7,121 nucleotides of DNA from assembly GCA_023427925.1 (NCBI GenBank), contig JAEYZS010000037.1:1-7121 (forward strand), given 5' to 3'. The position numbers and the translations under genes are program-made. Positions 1 through 5,623 of this stretch are shown piece after piece. Under the pieces are notes generated by a model. The model was given only the letters and a program-made list of their open reading frames with translations, did not search any database and was not told the DNA's origin. The stretch is from Pseudomonadota bacterium (GTDB lineage Bacteria; Bdellovibrionota; Bdellovibrionia; Bdellovibrionales; JAEYZS01). Numbering within the stretch: the first letter of the stretch is position 1; every line of letters starts with the position of its first letter.

Positions 1-1701
1 TTGGTATTTATTGATTTAAGAGATAGAACGGGGCTAGTGCAATTGGTTTTAAATCCGAGTGAATCCAATATGCAAACGGCCAAAGATCTACGTGGTGAAT
101 ATGTTGTTGCCGTCTCAGGAATCGTCAGAAGAAGACCTGATGGAATGGTCAATAAAAAGCTTCCGACTGGAGAAATTGAGATTTCATGTGATCGCTGCGA
201 AATTTTAAGTGCAGCAAAGACACCTCCGTTCCAAATCGCAGATAAAAACGTTACTGAAAACTTAAGACTAAAATATCGTTACTTGGATTTAAGATCTTCC
301 CATCTCCAACGTAATCTTATGGTTCGGCACAAAGTTAATCAAATCACTCGCAATTATTTGAGCAGCATAAACTTCTTAGAGGTTGAAACTCCGATTCTTT
401 ATAAGAGAACACCTGAAGGAGCAAGAGATTATCTCGTTCCATCGAGAGTTAGCCCTGGAAAGTTTTATGCCCTCCCTCAATCACCACAAACGTTAAAGCA
501 GTTATTGATGATCTCTGGTTATGATCGATACTTCCAGATCGCTCGCTGCTTTAGAGACGAGGACCTAAGGGCGGAAAGACAACCTGAATTTACACAAATC
601 GATATCGAAATGAGCTTTATTGATGTCGAGGATATTGTCCAAATGGCAGAAGGACTTTTCAGAGAAATTTGGAAAGGAGTGAAGGGACTCGACATCGGTG
701 AAATCCCTCGCATGACCTATGCAGAAGCTATGGAAAGATTTGGGAATGATAAGCCGGATATGAGATTCGGTATGGAGCTGACAAATCTTTCTGAAACGGT
801 TCGAGCCTGTGGGTTTAAAGTCTTCGAAGACGCCGTCGCTAGAGGTGACTCTGTCAAAGGAATCGTAGCTCCAGGTGCCGGAACTTATTCTCGTGGTCAA
901 ATTGATAAGCTCGTCAAAATGGCGCAAACTCTAGGTGCCAAAGGACTTGTGTGGGTTAAATCCGATGCGAACGGTGAATTGAACTCAAGTATTTCTAAAG
1001 TAATTGCTCCAGATCAGCTTAAGAATATTTTTGCTCAAAGTGGTGCCAAGAATGGTGACTTACTTCTTATTGTTGCCAATAGCTATGACAATACTGCAAA
1101 AGTTCTATCCCAGTTGAGATTGCATCTTGGGGAAGAACTTAATCTTATCGACAAAACTAAAGATTCATTCCTTTGGGTACTTGATTTCCCACTCTTAGAA
1201 TACGACACAGACAACAAACGTTGGGCAGCAAAGCATCACCCGTTCACATCTCCTCAAGACTCGGCGATGCCAGCTCTTTTGAATGGGCTAGAAAAAGAGT
1301 ACGGAACGCTGACCGCTAAAGCATATGATCTTGTTTGTAACGGATATGAACTTGGCGGTGGTAGTATTAGGATTCATAATAGTGAGCTGCAAGCTTCTAT
1401 GTTTAAAGCACTCGGGTTGGGTCCAGATGAAATTAAGCAAAAATTTGGATTCTTTATCGAGGCTCTTTCATATGGAACTCCTCCACACGGCGGTATAGCA
1501 TTCGGAGTGGATAGAGTTTGTATGATATTGTGTGGAACAGACTCAATCCGTGATGTGATTGCGTTTCCAAAGACCGCAAAAGCATCTGACCTTATGGCAA
1601 GCGCACCGAGCGGTGTTGATCGATCACAGTTGCTAGAGCTTGGAATCCGATTGTCACAGGCAGCTGAAGAATCTTTAAAGAAAGAAGAACTTGAAATATA
1701 A
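1..1701 (+). CDS. aspS: Aspartyl-tRNA synthetase (class IIb), 5'-truncated by the window edge
   Basis: Charges tRNA-Asp with aspartate in the cytoplasm. The 566 visible residues align along nearly the whole bacterial-type enzyme. They start inside the N-terminal OB-fold anticodon-binding domain (FIDLRDRTGLVQLV, residues 3-16). Next comes class II motif 1 around FLEVETPIL (125-133), the flipping loop RTPEGARDYLVPSR (136-149), motif 2 FRDEDLRAERQPEFTQID (184-201), the bacterial GAD insertion (about 262-380), and motif 3 GIAFGVDR (498-505) followed by GTDSIRDVIAFPK. Compared with E. coli AspRS from memory, about 32 N-terminal residues are missing. The TTG at base 1 is therefore an internal leucine codon, not a start. 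The stop is TAA at 1699-1701. Residue 48 is glycine where discriminating enzymes usually carry lysine, which hints at a non-discriminating enzyme that also charges tRNA-Asn. The lipid kinase gene follows 52 bp downstream on the same strand. Identity is essentially certain; the tRNA specificity is inferred. Confidence 0.97.
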   Translation: MVFIDLRDRTGLVQLVLNPSESNMQTAKDLRGEYVVAVSGIVRRRPDGMVNKKLPTGEIEISCDRCEILSAAKTPPFQIADKNVTENLRLKYRYLDLRSSHLQRNLMVRHKVNQITRNYLSSINFLEVETPILYKRTPEGARDYLVPSRVSPGKFYALPQSPQTLKQLLMISGYDRYFQIARCFRDEDLRAERQPEFTQIDIEMSFIDVEDIVQMAEGLFREIWKGVKGLDIGEIPRMTYAEAMERFGNDKPDMRFGMELTNLSETVRACGFKVFEDAVARGDSVKGIVAPGAGTYSRGQIDKLVKMAQTLGAKGLVWVKSDANGELNSSISKVIAPDQLKNIFAQSGAKNGDLLLIVANSYDNTAKVLSQLRLHLGEELNLIDKTKDSFLWVLDFPLLEYDTDNKRWAAKHHPFTSPQDSAMPALLNGLEKEYGTLTAKAYDLVCNGYELGGGSIRIHNSELQASMFKALGLGPDEIKQKFGFFIEALSYGTPPHGGIAFGVDRVCMILCGTDSIRDVIAFPKTAKASDLMASAPSGVDRSQLLELGIRLSQAAEESLKKEELEI

Positions 1702-1734
1702 GCTATCTCGATTTGTTGATAACGAGTAAATAGC
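1702..1734 (+). other. Intercistronic stem-loop between aspS and the lipid kinase gene
   Basis: Immediately after the aspS stop codon, GCTAT (1702-1706) pairs with ATAGC (1730-1734) and CTCG (1707-1710) pairs with CGAG (1723-1726). This gives nine base pairs with a TAA bulge and a 12-nt loop. No T-run follows; the next bases lead into the ribosome binding site of the downstream gene. It is therefore not a standard intrinsic terminator. It could be an attenuating, processing or 3'-end-protecting hairpin between two co-transcribed genes. The pairing is visible; any function is inferred. Confidence 0.35.
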
Positions 1735-1753
1735 GGAGTTCAATGGGGGAGAA

Positions 1754-2674
1754 ATGAAAAGCGCAGTCATCATCAATCCAAAAAGTGCCAGTGGTAACAC
1801 GGTCAAGATGTGGAGAGATATTCAGGCTTCGATTCAACGAAGTTTGGGGACTATCGAAGTCTTGATGACAGAGTACCCTCATCACGCAACCAAAATTGCA
1901 AAAGAAATCGCAGAAGGCAAAAATATTGAGTGCCTAATTGTAATGGGTGGTGATGGAAGTATCCATGAAGTAATTAATGGGTTAATTGATGAAAGTGGAA
2001 GCGTTATTAATCCTAAGTTAAAAGTTGGAATCCTAAATTCTGGTCGCGGTTGCGATTTTATACGAACATTGGGTGTTCCGGTAATAGCAGGTGAGGCTGT
2101 CTCAAAGCTTGTCGATGGAAATACTCGTTCTGTGGACGTGGGTAGAATTAAAATTCATAGGAGCAATCAAGTCGAAAGCCATTATTTTATAAATTCGTTC
2201 TCTTATGGGTTAGGAGGAGAAGTTGCTAGAAATATTCAAAGAAACGAATCCATGCTATCACCCACAGCGACATATTTAATTGCAAGTGCCCTCGGATTTT
2301 TAAAATCAAAACCTTTTGAAATCGAATTTACAATCAATGGTGATAATTCGTTTAAAAAAGACTGCATGAATATATTTGTGATGAATGGAAGATATTCTGG
2401 AGGTGGGATGCATTGGGCACCACCGGCGAGACTAGATGACGGACTATTGGATCTTGTGGTAATTGAAAAACTTGCGAAGTTCAAATTGGCGATGATTACA
2501 CCAAAAGTTTATGACGGAACTTTCTTGGATGTAAAAGAAGTTAAGCACAACCAGATTTCTTGTGTGAGAATTAAGTCACCAAAAGAAATGTATCTCGAGA
2601 TGGACGGCGAAGTGACTCAGGCCAAAGAGCTGGAAATCTCAGTAATACCTAAAGCCATCCAGTTTATTTGTTAA
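1754..2674 (+). CDS. Diacylglycerol/sphingosine kinase-family lipid kinase (YegS/DagK-like)
   Basis: 306 residues, the usual size for stand-alone bacterial members of the DAGK catalytic family. These enzymes transfer a phosphate from ATP to diacylglycerol or a related lipid at the inner membrane, recycling lipids. The N-terminus MKSAVIINPKSASGN (1-15) is the family start. GGDGSIHEVINGL (65-77) is the nucleotide-binding GGDGT motif, and VGILNSGRGCDFIRTLGVP (91-109) occupies the place of the PLGTGNDFAR motif. The C-terminal lobe has NGRYSGGGMHWAPPA (211-225), DDGLLDLVV (228-236) and MDGE (283-286). The second motif is unusual, GRGCD instead of GTGND, although the aspartate is kept. No membrane helix is obvious. 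The start is fixed by an in-frame stop upstream (TAA at 1727-1729) and by a purine-rich GGGGGAG at 1745-1751, although that lies close to the ATG. Probably co-transcribed with aspS. The exact lipid substrate cannot be told from sequence. Confidence 0.88.
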   Translation: MKSAVIINPKSASGNTVKMWRDIQASIQRSLGTIEVLMTEYPHHATKIAKEIAEGKNIECLIVMGGDGSIHEVINGLIDESGSVINPKLKVGILNSGRGCDFIRTLGVPVIAGEAVSKLVDGNTRSVDVGRIKIHRSNQVESHYFINSFSYGLGGEVARNIQRNESMLSPTATYLIASALGFLKSKPFEIEFTINGDNSFKKDCMNIFVMNGRYSGGGMHWAPPARLDDGLLDLVVIEKLAKFKLAMITPKVYDGTFLDVKEVKHNQISCVRIKSPKEMYLEMDGEVTQAKELEISVIPKAIQFIC

Positions 2675-2687
2675 GCTTTTAAAATCT

Positions 2688-3050
2688 TTAAGCGTACAAA
2701 TCTAAATGTTCAGGAGTTGTCTCAAAGGACTCTTCGTTGACAACGTCCGTAAGATCGCCTGTGGAAAGATCTAAAACCTTTTCAACAGTTGGCCCCGTAC
2801 GTTCGGAGTTACCTCTAAAGCTCAATGTGATTTTATCTACAATTCCTGATTGGCGAAGAGTTTCTGGAGAATGTACTCTCTCGGTGAGTGCAGGATTCAT
2901 CCTTTGGTCTTCTTCTTTGATTTTTTCGAAAGTCTTAGTGGCTTGGCTGACAGGTTGACCATAGGAAGGAGCTCCTGCTCTTACCGGTCTTTCCTTGCTC
3001 ATATCCACTTTCGACTTTGACGAACTTATGATACTGCTGATTTTATCCAT
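2688..3050 (-). CDS. Unknown 120-residue protein downstream of cpaF-like gene
   Basis: I do not recognise this protein. It is 120 residues, hydrophilic, with no signal peptide, membrane helix or cysteine. The N-terminal third is rich in Ser, Lys, Arg and Pro (for example ISSSKSKVDMSKERPVR, 8-24, then AGAPSYGQPV, 25-34), so it is probably disordered. The middle, about 38-60, could form a charged helix. The C-terminal part, about 70-120, holds VDKITLSFRG (71-80) and an acidic tail ending HLDLYA. It is very likely a real gene: GGAGGT on the coding strand (3057-3062) sits six bases before the ATG, and it lies on the same strand 102 bp after the CpaF-like gene. Its stop lies 13 bp from the convergent lipid kinase stop. 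A role as an accessory or regulatory factor of the pilus/secretion cluster is only a guess from position. I considered an anti-sigma FlgM-like protein, but the FlgM C-terminal helices are not evident. Confidence 0.78.
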   Translation of the reverse strand: MDKISSIISSSKSKVDMSKERPVRAGAPSYGQPVSQATKTFEKIKEEDQRMNPALTERVHSPETLRQSGIVDKITLSFRGNSERTGPTVEKVLDLSTGDLTDVVNEESFETTPEHLDLYA

Positions 3051-3082
3051 ACCTGCACCTCCATGTGCGTGTTGCTTCTGTA

Positions 3083-3107
3083 CTCGGAGAGGACTTCCTC
3101 AGCCGAG
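3083..3107 (-). promoter_or_regulatory. Strong hairpin in the leader of the 120-residue unknown gene
   Basis: CTCGG (3083-3087) pairs with CCGAG (3103-3107). Inside it GAGG (3089-3092) pairs with CCTC (3097-3100) around an ACTT loop, with a small asymmetric internal bulge. The GC-rich nine-pair hairpin lies 33 bp upstream of the start codon and 20 bp upstream of the GGAGGT ribosome binding site. No T-run follows on either strand, so an intrinsic terminator is unlikely. It could control readthrough, translation or mRNA processing between the CpaF-like gene and the unknown gene. The structure is seen in the sequence; the role is inferred. Confidence 0.4.
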
Positions 3108-3130
3108 GCTCGCAATTTACCTTCATCAAA

Positions 3131-3159
3131 TGTATCGGAATGAGACAAAAAATTATTTA
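3131..3159 (-). promoter_or_regulatory. Possible FliA (sigma-28)-like promoter for the unknown gene
   Basis: On the - strand TAAA (3156-3159) is followed after 16 bases by TCCGATAC, which matches the GCCGATAA -10 box of flagellar sigma-28 promoters at six of eight positions. The canonical gap after TAAA is 15. The TAAA overlaps the end of the CpaF-like gene. Transcription from it would give a leader of about 75 nt containing the 3083-3107 hairpin. Short motif matches of this kind occur by chance, so confidence is low. Confidence 0.2.
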
Positions 3160-4244
3160 AGCTTTTCTAATAAAAACCCAAAACTTTCCAAGCCGGAGAT
3201 CTTATGGATGTCCTTTATCGACCTTTGTCCATGTTTATCCCGCTCGATCGTCACTATAAAATGGAGGCTGAAATAAATAAGTCTTCTTATAGCATCTAAA
3301 CTCCACTGAGGTGCGCCCAGTTGAATAAGCATTTCTAATCTAATAAGTGCCTCATGCGCGGATACGGCATGCAAAGTTCCTATGCTGCCCTCATGACCAG
3401 TCGAAAGAGCCAAGAGTAAATCTTTTGCTTCTGGTCCACGAACCTCACCTAATATAAGTCTATCTGGCCTCATTCTTAAGGCCTCGCGAATAAGCATAGT
3501 CAGATCAATGGGATTAAGTAATCCATGCGAATCTTTTCGTGTAAGTAGTTTTGTACTTAGAGAATTTGGAGTGATCAGTTCTGAAGTGTCTTCAATCAAA
3601 ATGGTGCGCTGGTGATTTTCGATCAATTTTAGGCAACAGTTAAGGAAAGTGGTTTTACCTGATCCGGTGGCGCCAATAACTAAAAAATTTTTCCTTTCTG
3701 TAATAATGGTCTTAATGAGTTCATATTGACTTTCCGAAATGGAACCCTTTTGTTTTAGCTCTTTCATTGTCCATTCGGCTTTACGGTGCTTCCGTATCGA
3801 CAGACAGTAGTCGTCTCCCGAAATGGTTGGTGAAACAATATGATACCGTAAGTTGTTTTTGGTGATACACAAGAAGGGTTGGTCGAAAGTAATTTGAGCT
3901 CGAAGTTCTTTGCAGAGTCTGTGGACATAATTGTGAAAGGTCGTTGGATTTAAAAAAGCGTCTTCTGACTTATGAAATTTACCGTCCTTTTCGTACCAGA
4001 TATCTTGCCAAGAGTTCACGATGATTTCCGTAACATTGATGTCATTTAGCAGCGAGTCCAGTGGACCTGAGCCAAAGAATTCAAGGCTAAGGCGATCTTG
4101 GTAATTCGTGTGTAAGGATATTTCCTGTTTCAGCATTTTTTCTAAACGATCATTGCCACTTTCCTTAGAAACAATATCGATCGAAGGGGATATTCTCATC
4201 TTGTCACAAATGTCTTTAACGATTAGCTGGAGGTGGTCGCTCAT
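3153..4244 (-). CDS. cpaF: CpaF/TadA-like secretion ATPase of a Tad/Flp pilus or type II-related system
   Basis: A hexameric cytoplasmic AAA-like motor of the PulE/VirB11 superfamily that hydrolyses ATP to drive pilus assembly (and in some Tad systems retraction). Of 363 residues, the N-terminal part (about 55-185) is the usual sensing domain, with LDSLLNDINVTEIIVN (62-77). The RecA-like core has Walker A GATGSGKTT (191-199), an Asp box LIEDTSEL (216-223), the RMRPDRLILGEVRGPEA stretch (257-273) with catalytic E267, and the His box GHEGSIGTLHA (283-293). RMRPDR plus GEVRG is characteristic of the CpaF/TadA branch rather than PilB or GspE, and the tetracysteine zinc site of those families is absent. 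It is shorter than most CpaF proteins, mainly at the N-terminus. The start is 11 bp after the secretin stop, and its AGAGG ribosome binding site overlaps that stop codon, indicating translational coupling. No TadB/TadC follows. Confidence 0.93.
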   Translation of the reverse strand: MSDHLQLIVKDICDKMRISPSIDIVSKESGNDRLEKMLKQEISLHTNYQDRLSLEFFGSGPLDSLLNDINVTEIIVNSWQDIWYEKDGKFHKSEDAFLNPTTFHNYVHRLCKELRAQITFDQPFLCITKNNLRYHIVSPTISGDDYCLSIRKHRKAEWTMKELKQKGSISESQYELIKTIITERKNFLVIGATGSGKTTFLNCCLKLIENHQRTILIEDTSELITPNSLSTKLLTRKDSHGLLNPIDLTMLIREALRMRPDRLILGEVRGPEAKDLLLALSTGHEGSIGTLHAVSAHEALIRLEMLIQLGAPQWSLDAIRRLIYFSLHFIVTIERDKHGQRSIKDIHKISGLESFGFLLEKLK

Positions 4245-4255
4245 ACAAGTAGCCT

Positions 4256-5515
4256 CTAGTTATTTAAAACTTGTGGAGTAACAAATACCACAAGATCTGT
4301 GCGATCTTGGCGATAGTCCTCACTCGAAAAAAGTAGCCCCAAGACCGGAAGATTTTTCAGTAAAGTCAGTCCTTGGGTAGATTTCCCAATGTGCTCTTTG
4401 ATCAGACCAGAAATAGCGATAGTTTGTGATCGCTCAAGATCCAAGTGGCTCTGAACGCGATTGACAAGAAGACCGGGTACTCCATCAATGGTTTGTGCTT
4501 GATCCAACATAGATATTTCAGCATCTAGAGCGATACTCATTTTTCCTGAGCGATCGGCCAGAGGCTTAAATGTAAGTAAAATTCCATGCTTCTTCCACTG
4601 TATCTCGTTGGTTTGGAAATTCATAATCTTAATCGGAAATTCTCCGCCCGCTAAGAATTTTGCTTCCTTACCGCTCCGACAGCTCAAGTGTGGTGAGGCA
4701 ATGATTTTAGCGCTTCCATCCTGCTCTAGAGCATTCAGAGCAACATCAAAAGGGTTCCCGCTAACTTTAAATCCATTACTAGGGAGAACTTGCGCAGTGT
4801 AAGATTGAGGGAGATCTATTCCTAATTTTCGAAATGAATTTTTCTTAAGTTCAACCATTCGGACCTTGAGATCCACCATTGGCTCAAGCTGAAGCGCATT
4901 TTTATCTTCGACAATCTTAAATCCCATAGGCTCTAATAACTCTCGATACTTTTGCTTTTGGCCTTCCTGCAAATTTGAAATTATAGTCAGAAGCGTAGGC
5001 GTGGCTGAAAGGGATGGCAAGGGAAGAGATGATGATCGAATAAAATCGCTAGCTTCATCAAGTATACTCTTTTGAAATTCATCCGATGCTTTAGCCTTCA
5101 GTACCCATCGCAGATTTTTCTCTTTTGAAAGCTCAGTGATCTTCTGCCAATCATTGAATCTTAATAGCTCGCCGACAACATAAGTTTGATTATTTAGAAT
5201 TTCGACTTTTAATCCTCTCATCGAGTTTACAAGAGATAAGATCTCATGGTAAGAATTAATATCTTGTTCATCTAAAACAAATACTCGGTACTTTTTGGCT
5301 TGATTGGTGAGAGTAACTTCCCCTTTAGAAACTCCTGTTGCATAAATGCGCCCACTTTGCTCACGGAGCTTAAGGATTTTTCCATTAGAAACATGGACGA
5401 CACTGTGAGGCTTAAAAGGCAGAATTTCCGTTTTTCCAATTGGAATTAGAAAAGTTTCGGAGCTCCACAAACTTTGACTTATCGATAATATAGCTATTAG
5501 TAAAACATTTTTCAT
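4256..5515 (-). CDS. cpaC: Short CpaC/RcpA-like outer-membrane secretin of a Tad/type II family system
   Basis: Forms the outer-membrane ring through which a pilus or secreted substrate passes. 419 residues: a signal peptide (MKNVLLIAILSISQSLWS, 1-18, cleavage near 18-20), a pilus-assembly N-domain typical of CpaC/RcpA (about 22-82, with GKTEILPF and an IYATGVSKGEVTLT stretch), and a BON-like segment around 90-140. A Ser/Pro/Leu-rich linker near 160-176 follows. The secretin domain runs from about 210 to 417, with VDLKVRMVELKKNSFRKLGI (214-233), KIIASPHLSC (270-279), FLAGGEFPI (287-295), VNRVQSHLDLERSQTIAISG (351-370), LLKNLPVLGLLFSS (385-398) and the terminal DLVVFVTPQV (407-416). It is somewhat shorter than typical CpaC proteins. 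No lipobox is visible. No ribosome binding site precedes the ATG, yet the signal peptide fixes this start. The CpaF-like gene is coupled downstream. CpaB and CpaE genes are not adjacent. Confidence 0.9.
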   Translation of the reverse strand: MKNVLLIAILSISQSLWSSETFLIPIGKTEILPFKPHSVVHVSNGKILKLREQSGRIYATGVSKGEVTLTNQAKKYRVFVLDEQDINSYHEILSLVNSMRGLKVEILNNQTYVVGELLRFNDWQKITELSKEKNLRWVLKAKASDEFQKSILDEASDFIRSSSLPLPSLSATPTLLTIISNLQEGQKQKYRELLEPMGFKIVEDKNALQLEPMVDLKVRMVELKKNSFRKLGIDLPQSYTAQVLPSNGFKVSGNPFDVALNALEQDGSAKIIASPHLSCRSGKEAKFLAGGEFPIKIMNFQTNEIQWKKHGILLTFKPLADRSGKMSIALDAEISMLDQAQTIDGVPGLLVNRVQSHLDLERSQTIAISGLIKEHIGKSTQGLTLLKNLPVLGLLFSSEDYRQDRTDLVVFVTPQVLNN

Positions 5516-5623
5516 GGTTTAAAGATATGCAAATAAAATGATCAACTCATAGCCAATTGAGCAACTGATAAAGTGGTCAGTGACCGGATTTCTTCGGATT
5601 TTGTTCGATTCTCGGATTTAAAA
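5516..5623 (-). promoter_or_regulatory. Intergenic control region before the secretin gene: palindrome and CGGATTT repeats
   Basis: The 108 bp between the hybrid kinase stop and the secretin start contain an 11-bp palindrome GGTCAGTGACC (5575-5585) and three copies of CGGATTT (5585-5591, 5595-5601, 5613-5619; AAATCCG on the coding strand). The first two copies are spaced 10 bp apart, about one helical turn, and the first overlaps the palindrome end. This looks like an operator or activator array for the secretin-ATPase operon. I could not identify convincing -35 and -10 boxes between it and the start codon. The repeats are seen; the role is inferred. Confidence 0.4.

Noticed and set aside
1..3. 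TTG at base 1 as the aspS start codon
   Set aside because: It aligns with an internal leucine before FID in the OB-fold domain; about 30 upstream residues of the enzyme are missing, so the gene is cut by the window edge.
519..927. Open frames on the - strand inside aspS
   Set aside because: They lie fully opposite a highly conserved gene and show no recognisable protein features or suitable ribosome binding sites.
1703..1885. Short - strand frame across the aspS-lipid kinase junction
   Set aside because: It overlaps the conserved start of the lipid kinase and has no family resemblance.
2236..2484. 82-codon - strand frame inside the lipid kinase
   Set aside because: Antisense to conserved kinase motifs; shadow coding only.
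2668..2699. Possible bidirectional terminator between the convergent genes
   Set aside because: TTGT/ACAA and GCTT/AAGC can pair, but the stem is AT-rich, interrupted, and has no T-run on either side. It is too weak to call.
2737..3276. Two + strand frames (73 and 93 codons) opposite the unknown gene and the cpaF 3' end
   Set aside because: They have no good ribosome binding site; the - strand gene has a perfect one and fits the operon direction.
3153..4244. CpaF-like ATPase read as PilT, PilB or GspE
   Set aside because: The RMRPDR and GEVRG signature and the absence of a tetracysteine motif favour the CpaF/TadA branch.
4608..4802. 64-codon + strand frame inside the secretin gene
   Set aside because: Antisense to the conserved secretin domain, with no supporting features.
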